NCBI GenBank assembly: GCA_016717705.1
Contig: JADKFD010000027.1
Coordinates: forward strand, 1-64,000
Reading direction: 5' to 3'
Length of the DNA: 64,000 bases
DNA from: Rhodanobacteraceae bacterium
GTDB lineage: Bacteria; Pseudomonadota; Gammaproteobacteria; Xanthomonadales; SZUA-5
Part shown: positions 17,600 through 25,981 of the stretch, piece after piece
Position numbering within the stretch: the first letter of the stretch is position 1
Layout of the letters: each line of letters starts with the position of its first letter
The notes under the pieces: model-generated
What the model was told of the DNA's origin: nothing
Seen by the model: only the letters and a program-made list of their open reading frames with translations
Databases searched by the model: none
Position numbers and translations under genes: made by a program

Positions 17600-20500
17600 G
17601 TGTCGATCTCCATGTGGCGTCCTGGCCTGGATCAGTTGCGCGCGAGTTTTGCCGACGTCGACTTGAGACGCGGGCAGCGTTATGCGCGTGACGGTCGCGT
17701 GCTGTGGCTGGAGCGTCGCGAAACCGGCGTCGAGCGCATCCTGGTCGGCGAGGTCAAGGGATCGCGACGAACGCCCTACCGCGTGCATGTGCGCGCCTGG
17801 CTGCGCAACGAGCGCTGGCGCATCGAATCGCATTGCAGTTGCCCGGTCCAGGTGGCCTGCAAACACGCCGTGGCCTTGCTGTTGAGCGCCGACGGCAACG
17901 CCACGAGTGCGCCAGTCGCGGTGAGCACGCGGCCCGGACCGGTCATGCAGCCGATCGAGGGCCGCATCGGTTGGCTCAGCGCCAGCCTGGGCGAGCAGCA
18001 CGCGCTGGGGCTGCGCCTCGGTCGCTGGCTGCCGGGCCACAGCGGCGGCTGGCGCTTCGAGAGTCTGACCCCGACGGATCTTCGGCCCGATTGGCGCGAA
18101 GCCCTGAGCGCGGCGGCGCGGGCCCTGCTCGGTCTGTCGGCGCGCGGCAAACCGGTGTGGTTTGCTGGCGAGCACTGGTGGCTGCCGCAGGCCAACGCGG
18201 TATCCGAATTGCTGGCGGTCGCCGCCGAGGGCGGCTGCGCCTGGCAGCGACCCGGGCTGTTGCTGTTGCCGGGCGCCGAGCGCAGGCTCGACTGGTCGTG
18301 GTCGATCGATGCGCGCGGTTGCCAGCGGCTGATCGCCAGCGCCGGTGGCGGCGACTGCGTGCGCCTTGGCGACGCCTGGTTGTACGTCGACGGGCTGGCG
18401 CGGCAGATCGGCCGGATCGAGCAGCCGCTGGGGCCGGCACTGATGGGCGAGCTGCTGGCGCTGCCGCCGCTGCCGGCGTCGGCGGTCGCCGCTTTCATCT
18501 CCCGCCATGCCGAACAGCTGCCGCCGGACTTCCCGCGCCCCGCCGAACTCGTCGTCGAAGCGCCGACGGTCGAAGCGCCGCTGCCGATCCTCACGCTGCA
18601 TCAGAGCGCCGGTAGCCACGAATCGCGCGGCCGCAAGACGGCGCGTCTGATCGCCTACGCCCGGCTGTCCTTTCGCTACGGACCGGCGCGCATGGGCGAG
18701 GGCGATCCGGCGCATGAACTCAGCGTTTTCGATGGCGAGCGCGTGCGCCTGTACCAGCGCGACCGCGGCCGCGAACGCGAACTGGCGACGCGCCTGAAGC
18801 AGCTCGGGCTGATCTCCAACCGCCACGCGATGATCGATCACCCCGGCCTGCAGCAGAGCGACTGGGTGATCAATCCGGATGGCGATCCGCAGGCGCTCAA
18901 CGAGTTCTGCTACGTCATGCTGCCGCGTCTGCGCAGCGAGGGCTGGCGGCTGGAGTACGGTCCGCGCTTCCCGCTGAAGCTGATCGACGCCGACTACAAG
19001 TTCTACGGCGAAGTGGAGGCCGACCCGCTCGCCGCGACGCTGACGCTCGAACTTGGCATCGATGTCGACGGCGAGCGCATCAACCTGCTGCCGACGCTGC
19101 GCGAGGGCCTGCGCGACGGTCGCTTCCAGGATCTGCCGACCGCTGCCGACGCCATCGTCGCCCTGACCCTGCCGGGCGAACGCCGCCTGCCGATTGCCGC
19201 CGGCCGTCTGCGCTTCATCCTGGACACGCTGAACGAGCTCGGCGAAGCCGGCGCGAGCGATCAGCGTCGTCTGCAGCTGCCGCGCGCGCGCGCCGCGGCG
19301 CTGGTCGAACTCGAGGCCGAGCTGGCCGGCGGCAAGCGCATGTGGACCGGTTCGGCCGCGGTGCGCGAACTTGCCGACAAGTTGTCGCGCTTTGCCGGCA
19401 TGCCGGCAACGCCGGTGCCTGAAGCCTTGAATGCGGCGCTGCGTCCGTACCAGGTCGAGGGCCTGTCCTGGCTGCGCTTCCTCGGCGAATCCGGCTTGAG
19501 TGGCATCCTTGCCGACGACATGGGTCTGGGCAAGACCGTTCAGGTGCTCGCCTACCTGGTCGGCGAGCAGCAGGCCGGGCGCGCCGATCGACCGACCCTG
19601 GTGGTCTGCCCGAAGAGCGTACTGCCGAACTGGGCTGCCGAAACGGCTCGATTCGCGCCCTCGCTGCGGCAACTGGTGCATGCCGGACCCGAACGTGGCA
19701 AGCGGCGTGCCCGTTTCGCCGATGTCGATCTGGTGCTGACCACCTATCCGGTGCTCGCGCGGGATGTCGACGCGCTGGTGGCGCAGCCATGGAACCTGGT
19801 GGTGCTCGACGAATCGCAGATGGTGAAGAACCCGGCCACGCTGGCGGCGCGCGCGGCGCGCAAGCTCGACGCCCGCCAGCGCATTTGCCTGACCGGCACG
19901 CCGCTGGAAAATCATCTCGGAGAACTCTGGGCGCAGTTCGACTTCCTGCTGCCCGGCCTGCTCGGATCGAAGGCGGATTTCACCCGCAATTTCAGGAAGC
20001 CGATCGAAAAGGCCCGAGATCGGGAGGTGCGCGAGCGGCTGCGTCGGCGCATCCGCCCCTTCCTGTTGCGACGGACCAAGGACCAGGTGGTTGCCGACCT
20101 GCCCGAGAAGACCGAGGTGACGCGCACCATCATGCTCGAAGGGCGCCAGCGCGATCTCTACGAGACCCTGCGCGCCAGTTATGCCGAGGAAATCCGCGGC
20201 TACATCGCCGCGCAGACCTTCGAGCGCAACCGCATCCGCGTGCTCGAAGGCCTGATGCGCCTGCGCCAGGTCTGTTGCGATCCGCGCCTGATTCCGCAGG
20301 AGCACGCCAAGGCGGCGCCCTCGGCCAAACTCGACTACCTGATGGACATGTTGCATGAGCTGATCGCGGCTGGCCGGCGCATCCTGGTGTTCAGCCAGTT
20401 CACCAGCATGCTGGAGCTGATCGAGGCCGATCTGGCCTCCGAGCGCATCCGCTACGTCAAGCTGACCGGCCAGACCGAGGATCGCGCCACGCCGGTGCAG

Positions 20501-20827
20501 CGCTTCCAGCGCGGTGAAGTGCCGGTGTTCCTGATCAGCCTGCGTGCCGGCGGCTTTGGCTTGAATCTCACGCGCGCCGACACGGTGATCCACTACGATC
20601 CCTGGTGGAATCCGGCGGTCGAGTCGCAGGCCACCGACCGTGCCCATCGCATCGGCCAGGACAAGCCGGTGTTCGTCTACCGGCTGATCGCCGGCGATAC
20701 CGTTGAAGAACGCATCCTCGTCCTGCAGGCGCGCAAGCGCGAACTCGCCGACGCGCTGTTCGACGAGTCCGGCCAGAGCCTCGCTGCGGCGTTGAGTGCG
20801 GACGACTGGCTGGCGTTGCTGGACTGA
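17600..20827 (+). CDS. SWIM zinc finger / SNF2-family DEAD-like helicase
   Basis: 1,075-residue Swi2/Snf2 ATPase. A SWIM zinc-binding motif (CSCPVQVACKH) lies near residue 80. A long family-specific middle region follows, then the helicase core: Walker A DDMGLGKT near 640, the DExx box written DESQ near 737, TGTPLENHLGELW, and motifs V-VI SLRAGGFGLNLTRADTVIHY and ATDRAHRIGQ near 985-1020. Such proteins use ATP to move along or remodel DNA-protein complexes; the precise target in bacteria is unknown. The frame opens at GTG 17600, and an ATG at 17612 is an equally good start. Divergent from the IPT-protein gene across 156 bp; the intervening sequence shows no obvious operator. Confidence 0.93.
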   Translation: MSISMWRPGLDQLRASFADVDLRRGQRYARDGRVLWLERRETGVERILVGEVKGSRRTPYRVHVRAWLRNERWRIESHCSCPVQVACKHAVALLLSADGNATSAPVAVSTRPGPVMQPIEGRIGWLSASLGEQHALGLRLGRWLPGHSGGWRFESLTPTDLRPDWREALSAAARALLGLSARGKPVWFAGEHWWLPQANAVSELLAVAAEGGCAWQRPGLLLLPGAERRLDWSWSIDARGCQRLIASAGGGDCVRLGDAWLYVDGLARQIGRIEQPLGPALMGELLALPPLPASAVAAFISRHAEQLPPDFPRPAELVVEAPTVEAPLPILTLHQSAGSHESRGRKTARLIAYARLSFRYGPARMGEGDPAHELSVFDGERVRLYQRDRGRERELATRLKQLGLISNRHAMIDHPGLQQSDWVINPDGDPQALNEFCYVMLPRLRSEGWRLEYGPRFPLKLIDADYKFYGEVEADPLAATLTLELGIDVDGERINLLPTLREGLRDGRFQDLPTAADAIVALTLPGERRLPIAAGRLRFILDTLNELGEAGASDQRRLQLPRARAAALVELEAELAGGKRMWTGSAAVRELADKLSRFAGMPATPVPEALNAALRPYQVEGLSWLRFLGESGLSGILADDMGLGKTVQVLAYLVGEQQAGRADRPTLVVCPKSVLPNWAAETARFAPSLRQLVHAGPERGKRRARFADVDLVLTTYPVLARDVDALVAQPWNLVVLDESQMVKNPATLAARAARKLDARQRICLTGTPLENHLGELWAQFDFLLPGLLGSKADFTRNFRKPIEKARDREVRERLRRRIRPFLLRRTKDQVVADLPEKTEVTRTIMLEGRQRDLYETLRASYAEEIRGYIAAQTFERNRIRVLEGLMRLRQVCCDPRLIPQEHAKAAPSAKLDYLMDMLHELIAAGRRILVFSQFTSMLELIEADLASERIRYVKLTGQTEDRATPVQRFQRGEVPVFLISLRAGGFGLNLTRADTVIHYDPWWNPAVESQATDRAHRIGQDKPVFVYRLIAGDTVEERILVLQARKRELADALFDESGQSLAAALSADDWLALLD

Positions 20828-20833
20828 AAGACG

Positions 20834-20988
<155 letters not shown>

Positions 20989-21073
20989 GATCCCTTGGCA
21001 CCTCGTTCAGCCTGTGCGAGGCTGCCGCGCCTACAATGAATGATCGAATACTGCTGTCTGCGGAGGTTTTTCC

Positions 21074-21728
21074 ATGCGAGTCCAAGTCATTTTCGTTGCC
21101 GCTGCGCTGGCGCTGGGCTTTGTGTCCGTGCACTCGAACGTGCAGGCGCAGTCGGATTCGAAGGCCAAGCTCTACAAGTGGACCGACCAGGAGGGCAATG
21201 TCCACTACAGCGACCAGATTCCGCCGGAAGCCAAGGAGTACGCCCGCGAACGCGTCAATGAGCAGGGCGTGGCGGTCGAAGCGTGTCGACCGTGCACAGA
21301 CGCCGGAGGAACTGGCCGCACAGAAGGCGGCTGCGGACAAGGCGATCGCCGATGCCAAGCACGCCGAGGAAATGCGCAAGGCGGACGAGGCGCTGATGAA
21401 TTCCTATGCCAGCGAGGAGGATCTCACGCGCGCCTACAGCCAGCGTCTGGATCTGCTCAGCCAGACCATCGACGCGCGACAGATGGAAATCACGGCGCGC
21501 GAGCAGAGCTTGACCTCACTGGTGACGCAGGCGGCGGAGATGGAACGCGGCGGACGTCCGGTCAGCGATGCCATCAAGCAGATGATTGCGTCCGAGCGCA
21601 CCGAGATCGATCGCCAGAAGCAGTTCTTGCTGAAGAAAGAGAGCGAAAAACTGACGGCGAAAAAGGACTACGACCGCGACATGGCCGCCTACAAGTCTGC
21701 GCTGGCACGCGCCAACCGGGACAAGTGA
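21074..21728 (+). pseudogene. DUF4124 domain periplasmic protein, frameshifted
   Basis: The first part from ATG 21074 has a signal peptide (MRVQVIFVAAALALGFVSVHSNVQA) and the DUF4124 signature YKWTDQEGNVHYSDQIPPEA. At about 21278 the homologous sequence continues in another frame as KRVDRAQTPEELAAQKAAAD, then a long coiled coil, ending ALARANRDK at 21728. One extra base, or two missing, explains the break. Undisturbed, the protein would be about 217 residues: exported, with a small beta domain and a helical tail. Function of the family is unknown. The next gene starts two bases after this stop. Confidence 0.75.
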
Positions 21729-21730
21729 CC

Positions 21731-22321
21731 GTGACCGAAAGTCTGCGCGTCTGCGTCTATTGCGCATCCAGCGCTGCCGCAGATCCGGTCTACCGCGAGC
21801 AGGCGCACGCGCTCGGCCTGGCCCTTGCCGCAGGCGGCTGCAGCGTCGTCTATGGCGGCGGCAGCATGGGTTCGATGGGCGCGGTGGCGGACGGCGCGCT
21901 CGCCGGCGGCGGCGAGGTGACCGGCATCCTGCCACGCTTCATGGCCGACCTCGAATGGGGTCATCCGGGCCTGACCCGGCTGGAACTGGTGGAGGACATG
22001 CGCGAGCGCAAGCACAAGCTGCTGACCGGCAGCGATGCGGTGGTTGCGCTGCCCGGCGGCTGCGGCACGCTCGAAGAGCTGTTCGAGGCGATCACGCTCA
22101 AGCGCCTGGGCTTGTATTTCGGCCCGATCATCCTGCTCAACACGCGCGGCTTCTACGACGATGTCGTGCGCGTGCTCGATCGCAGCATCGACGAGCGCTT
22201 CATGAACCACGAACATCGCGCCATGTGGACCCTGGTGGCCGATGCGGCCGACGTGTTGCCCGCCATCCGCGCCACACCGCGCTGGCGCGAGGATGCGCGG
22301 AGTCTGGCGGCGGCCAGGTGA
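21731..22321 (+). CDS. LOG-family Rossmann protein (TIGR00730), putative nucleoside 5'-monophosphate phosphoribohydrolase
   Basis: 196 residues. The LOG signatures are VVYGGGSMGSMGAVADGAL and the catalytic PGGCGTLEELFEAIT. Enzymes of this family release the base from nucleoside monophosphates (cytokinin activation in plants, nucleotide turnover in bacteria). Start is GTG 21731, two bases after the DUF4124 gene stop, giving the standard N-terminus VTESLRVCVYCASS; translation is probably coupled. A longer upstream frame is the out-of-frame remainder of the preceding gene. Confidence 0.92.
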   Translation: MTESLRVCVYCASSAAADPVYREQAHALGLALAAGGCSVVYGGGSMGSMGAVADGALAGGGEVTGILPRFMADLEWGHPGLTRLELVEDMRERKHKLLTGSDAVVALPGGCGTLEELFEAITLKRLGLYFGPIILLNTRGFYDDVVRVLDRSIDERFMNHEHRAMWTLVADAADVLPAIRATPRWREDARSLAAAR

Positions 22322-22325
22322 AGCG

Positions 22326-22465
22326 GTGAGAGGTGGTAGGTGAAAAAGGGGGGGGGCGGGGTTTTCCCGCGAAACAGAAGCGTCGCGCGCCAGCGCGCTC
22401 CTACAATCTCTCCGCGACTCCGGCGGTGCCGGCTGTTACTCACTACTCACCATTCACTATTCACT
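22326..22465. repeat. Inverted heptamer arrays (family F), copy 3, enclosing a family A half and a G run
   Basis: Left arm 22326-22343 (GTGAGAGGTGGTAGGTG) faces right arm 22436-22465 (TACTCACTACTCACCATTCA). The loop holds a 9-base G run (22348-22356) and half a family A element (22383-22404). The right arm ends nine bases before the mutM GTG, leaving no visible Shine-Dalgarno sequence. Confidence 0.75.
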
Positions 22466-22473
22466 GGTTCCCA

Positions 22474-23286
22474 GTGCCCGAACTCCCCGAAGTAGAAACC
22501 ACCCGCCGCGGCATCGAACCGCATCTCGCCGGGCGCATCGTGCGCCGGTTGCTGGTGCGCGAGCCGCGTCTGCGCTGGCCGGTGCCCGACGCGGTCGCCG
22601 ACGGGCTGATCGATCTGCCTGTCGAGCGCGTGCGTCGGCGCGCCAAGTACCTGCTGCTCGACAACCCGCGCGGCAGCGCCATCGTGCATCTGGGCATGAG
22701 CGGCAGCCTGCGCGTGCTCGATGTCGATGTCCCGCTGAAGGCCCACGATCATTGGGACTTGTTGTTGGACGACGGCCGCTTGCTGCGCTACAACGATCCG
22801 CGCCGCTTCGGTTGTCTGCTGTGGCAGCCGGCACCTGAGGTGCATCCGTTGTTGGCACAGCTCGGGCCCGAGCCCTTCGACAGCGGCTTCGATGGCGGCT
22901 ATCTGTATGCGCGCGCCCACGGCCGCAGCGGACCGGTCAAACACTTCCTGATGGATCAGGCCATCGTCGTCGGTGTCGGCAACATCTACGCAGCCGAGGC
23001 GCTGTTCCGCGCCGGCATCGATCCGCGGCGCGCCGCCGGTCGCGTATCGCGGGCGCGCTTCGAGGCGCTGGCGCAGGCGGTCAAGGCGATCCTGGGTCAC
23101 GCCATCGAGCGTGGTGGCACCACGCTGCGCGATTTCCTGCGCCCGGACGGCGAGCCGGGCTACTTCGAGCAGGAATTACAGGTCTACGGCCGCGCCGGCG
23201 AGCCGTGTCGGGTGTGCGGCACGCCGGTGGCAAGCGTGCGCCTGGGGCAGCGGTCGAGTTTCTATTGCCGGAAGTGCCAGCGCTGA
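22474..23286 (+). CDS. mutM: Formamidopyrimidine-DNA glycosylase
   Basis: Removes 8-oxoguanine and other oxidised purines and nicks the abasic site. 270 residues. The start is GTG 22474, because Pro2 of PELPEVETTRRGI is the catalytic N-terminal nucleophile after Met removal. The MSG-S-lobe lysine region, the YNDPRRFG loop, and the C-terminal zinc finger (CRVCGTPVASVRLGQRSSFYCRKC) are complete. No ribosome site is visible because a family F repeat ends directly upstream. Confidence 0.96.
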   Translation: MPELPEVETTRRGIEPHLAGRIVRRLLVREPRLRWPVPDAVADGLIDLPVERVRRRAKYLLLDNPRGSAIVHLGMSGSLRVLDVDVPLKAHDHWDLLLDDGRLLRYNDPRRFGCLLWQPAPEVHPLLAQLGPEPFDSGFDGGYLYARAHGRSGPVKHFLMDQAIVVGVGNIYAAEALFRAGIDPRRAAGRVSRARFEALAQAVKAILGHAIERGGTTLRDFLRPDGEPGYFEQELQVYGRAGEPCRVCGTPVASVRLGQRSSFYCRKCQR

Positions 23287-23306
23287 TGGCGGGGCCGCGC
23301 GCTTTT

Positions 23307-23429
23307 GTGGGAGCGGATTCATCCCGCGAGCTTTGCGCTCCGCCGCCACCCTTCTTCGCGCGCAAGCGCGCTCCCACAAATACGCCGAAAGTCCACGCAA
23401 GAATGTAGGAGCGCGCTCGCGCGCGATGC
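23307..23429. repeat. Composite repeat: family B half, family A pair
   Basis: 23307-23330 is a family B half (GTGGGAGCGGATTCATCCCG). 23356-23377 and 23405-23429 are the two arms of a family A pair. A family G half (CCAACAACCAACAACC) follows at 23432-23462. The whole gap between the convergent mutM and ETF-QO genes is repeat material. Confidence 0.85.
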
Positions 23430-23468
23430 TTTTTCCAACAACCAACAACCCGCAACCAACAACCGTCT

Positions 23469-25067
23469 TCAGAGGTTCTGGTAATTCGGCCCCGAACCGC
23501 CCTCCGGCGTCACCCAATTGATGATCTGGTACGGGTCCTTGATGTCGCAGGTCTTGCAGTGCACGCAGTTGGACGCGTTGATCTGCAGACGCTTGCCGCC
23601 GGCCTCCTCGACCATCTCGTAGACCCCGGCCGGGCAGAAGCGCGTGCATGGGTTCTGGTACTCCTCGGCACACTGGCCGATGCAGATCGAGGTGTCGGCG
23701 ACCTTCAGGTGCACCGGCTGGTCTTCCTCATGCGCGGTCGAGGCGTAATAGACGCCCTGCAGGCGATCGCGCGGCGGCAGCGTGCGCTCGACCCAGCCGC
23801 GATCGATCACCGGATAGTTGTCGATGCGCTGCAACTGCGCATAGTCGGCCTTGTTGCGCAGCGTCCACGGACTGGCGCCATTGGTGACGGTCTCGAAGCC
23901 GGCATTGGCCAGACCGGCCCACAGGCCCTTCTTGAACGCAGGCTTGATGTTGCGCACGCGGCGCAGCTCGTCCATCACCACCGAGCCGCGCAGCTTGGCG
24001 TCCCAACCCTCTGACTTTCCGCTTTGCGCGTAGTGTTCGGCGGCGAGCATCCCCGAGCGCATCGCCTGATGCGTGCCCTTGATCTTGGGCACGTTCAGCA
24101 GACCCGCGGTATCGCCGATCAGCATCGCGCCGGGCATCTCGACCTTGGGCAGCGACTGGTAGCCGCCGGTGACGATGGCGCGCGCGCCGGCCGAGACGAT
24201 CGAGCCACCTTCCAGCAGCGGCTTGATGTACGGGTGATGCTTCCATTGCTGGAACGCCTCGTAGGGCTGGAACATCGGGTCCTTGTAGTCGAGGCCGCAG
24301 ACCACGCCGAGCGCCACCCGATCCTGGTCCATGTGGTACATGAAGCTGCCGCCATAGGTCGCCGTGTCCATCGGCCAGCCGATGGTGTGCACGATCAGAC
24401 CGGCCTCTGCGGCGCCCGGTCGCACCTGCCACAGCTCCTTGACGCCGATCGAATAGGTCTGCGGATCGCTGTCCGCGGCCAGGTCGAAACGGCTGATCAG
24501 CTGCTTGGTCAGATGCCCACGCGCGCCCTCGGCGAGGATGGTGACACCGGCGTTGATGTCGATGCCCTGGGTATAGCTGTCCTTGTGCGAGCCGTCCCTG
24601 GCCACGCCCATGTCGCCGATGCGCACGCCGATGACCTTGCCGGCGTCGTCGATCAACATCTCGGCAGCGGCAAAGCCGGGGAAGATCTCGACGCCGAGCG
24701 CCTCGGCCTGCGGCGCCATCCAGGCGCACATCGCCGACAGCGAGACGATGAAGTTGCCGGCATTGTGCATCTGCGGCGGCGTCGGCATCGACCATGCGCG
24801 GGTTTTGGTCAGGAAGCGGAAGTCGTCGCGCTTGCACGGCACGCAGATCGGCGGCGGCGCGTCGCGCCAGCCGGGAAGGAGTTCATCCAGCGGCTGCGGC
24901 TCGATCACCGCGCCGGACAGGATCTGCGCCCCGACCACCGAGGCCTTCTCGATCACACAGACGCCGAGCTCGGGTTTCAGCTGCTTCAGCCGGATCGCGC
25001 AGGCCAGCCCGGCCGGACCGGCGCCGACGATCACCACGTCGTACTGCATCACATCGCGTTCGCTCAT
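23469..25067 (-). CDS. Electron transfer flavoprotein-ubiquinone oxidoreductase
   Basis: Inner-membrane-associated flavo-iron-sulfur enzyme that passes electrons from ETF, reduced by acyl-CoA dehydrogenases, to ubiquinone. 532 residues. The FAD motif VVIVGAGPAGLACAIRL is at 11-27. The C-terminal ferredoxin-like domain carries the cluster cysteines (CIGQCAEEYQNPCTRFCPAG and NCVHCKTCDIKDP). The ubiquinone-binding hydrophobic region near GGYQSLPKVEMPGAMLIGDTAG is recognisable. ATG 25067 is chosen since the flavin motif follows at the normal distance. No etfAB is seen in the window. Confidence 0.96.
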   Translation of the reverse strand: MSERDVMQYDVVIVGAGPAGLACAIRLKQLKPELGVCVIEKASVVGAQILSGAVIEPQPLDELLPGWRDAPPPICVPCKRDDFRFLTKTRAWSMPTPPQMHNAGNFIVSLSAMCAWMAPQAEALGVEIFPGFAAAEMLIDDAGKVIGVRIGDMGVARDGSHKDSYTQGIDINAGVTILAEGARGHLTKQLISRFDLAADSDPQTYSIGVKELWQVRPGAAEAGLIVHTIGWPMDTATYGGSFMYHMDQDRVALGVVCGLDYKDPMFQPYEAFQQWKHHPYIKPLLEGGSIVSAGARAIVTGGYQSLPKVEMPGAMLIGDTAGLLNVPKIKGTHQAMRSGMLAAEHYAQSGKSEGWDAKLRGSVVMDELRRVRNIKPAFKKGLWAGLANAGFETVTNGASPWTLRNKADYAQLQRIDNYPVIDRGWVERTLPPRDRLQGVYYASTAHEEDQPVHLKVADTSICIGQCAEEYQNPCTRFCPAGVYEMVEEAGGKRLQINASNCVHCKTCDIKDPYQIINWVTPEGGSGPNYQNL

Positions 25068-25142
25068 GGCCCGGTTCTCGCTGGCTGTACAAGAGCCTCC
25101 GAGTATAGGCAGCACGAGTTGGAGCGGCGGCTCGCGTGGATC

Positions 25143-25235
25143 ATCTGGAGTGCGGTGGCTTGCCACCGCTCTGGATCAGGCCCGCGGTTGTGCCCGCAGC
25201 ATCCATGGCGCCGGCAAGCCGGCGCACTCCAGATC
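25143..25235. repeat. Dispersed inverted repeat (family D), copy 1
   Basis: Outer arms ATCTGGAGTGCGGTGGC and GCCGGCGCACTCCAGAT with the inner hairpin GGTGGCTTGCCACC. A second copy is at 52343-52438 and a half at 61176-61199. Lies between the SPOR and ETF-QO genes. Confidence 0.88.
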
Positions 25236-25292
25236 GACTTCTCAGTTCCCGGTCTCGCGCAGCGCAATCGCCTCGATGTTCGCCCCGGCCAG

Positions 25293-25829
25293 CTAGCGCT
25301 TGGCGGTCTCCAACGCGCGGGCGTCGCTGTAGGGGCCGACGCGGACGCGGTACCAGTTGCGATCGTTGATCTTGACCGGCGTCACCTGCGCCTGCACGCC
25401 AACCAGCGCCATGCGCGCCTTGAGCGACTCGGCGTCGCCACTGTTGCTGAAGCTGCCGACCTGCAGGAACATCCGCGCGGCGGTGGTGCCAGCGGCAACC
25501 GGAACCGGCGGCTTTTGCGATTGTTCGGTCAACTCGGCGTCGGGGATGACCACTTCGATTTCCGGCAGCACGGAATAGAAGTCGTAGCGCGGCTTCTTCT
25601 GCTCCGTCGTGGCGCGGGTGTCGCCGGCGGCCAACTCGACCAGCGGCTTGTCGCCTTCGCCGCCCGGTTGGGCGTTCGGGTTCGGTCGCGGACCGGTCGT
25701 GGGCATGCCATCGCGCAGGATGAAGAACATCGACAGGCCGACACCCAGCGCAAATCCGGTGATCAGCCAGACCCAGAACGGCAATGGCGTACTGCCACCA
25801 CCGCGAACTGCTTGTTTGCCTTTGGCCAT
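25293..25829 (-). CDS. SPOR-domain cell-division-type membrane protein with early amber stop
   Basis: 178 residues: short basic N-terminus, a transmembrane helix (about 17-38, FWVWLITGFALGVGLSMFF), a Pro/Glu-rich linker and a C-terminal SPOR domain (FLQVGSFSNSGDAESLKARM...NWYRVRVGPYSDARALETAKR). SPOR domains bind denuded glycan strands at the septum, so an FtsN-like role is likely. The frame ends at TAG 25293-25295, but the 16 codons after it continue the domain as LAGANIEAIALRETGN to a TGA at 25242. The amber codon therefore looks like a nonsense change (CAG to TAG would fit) that removes the last SPOR strand. Downstream of argS on the same strand. Confidence 0.85.
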   Translation of the reverse strand: MAKGKQAVRGGGSTPLPFWVWLITGFALGVGLSMFFILRDGMPTTGPRPNPNAQPGGEGDKPLVELAAGDTRATTEQKKPRYDFYSVLPEIEVVIPDAELTEQSQKPPVPVAAGTTAARMFLQVGSFSNSGDAESLKARMALVGVQAQVTPVKINDRNWYRVRVGPYSDARALETAKR

Positions 25830-25981
25830 CAGTACTCCGGAACACTCGCGATGGCGAATTGGGTGGGGCGGCGCGAGGGTGCCGAGCTGCGTCTGACCTT
25901 GTCCGGCGCTTCCGCCGCGTTCGAACAGGTTCGAAACTCAAAGCGTGACGCGTCCGACAAGGGGAACACGCAACTGCCCGG

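Noticed and set aside
17525..20647. Minus-strand open frame of about 1,040 codons opposite the SNF2 helicase gene
   Set aside because: It is the antisense shadow of a conserved helicase in GC-rich DNA; low-complexity Arg/Ala/Gln-rich translation with no motif.
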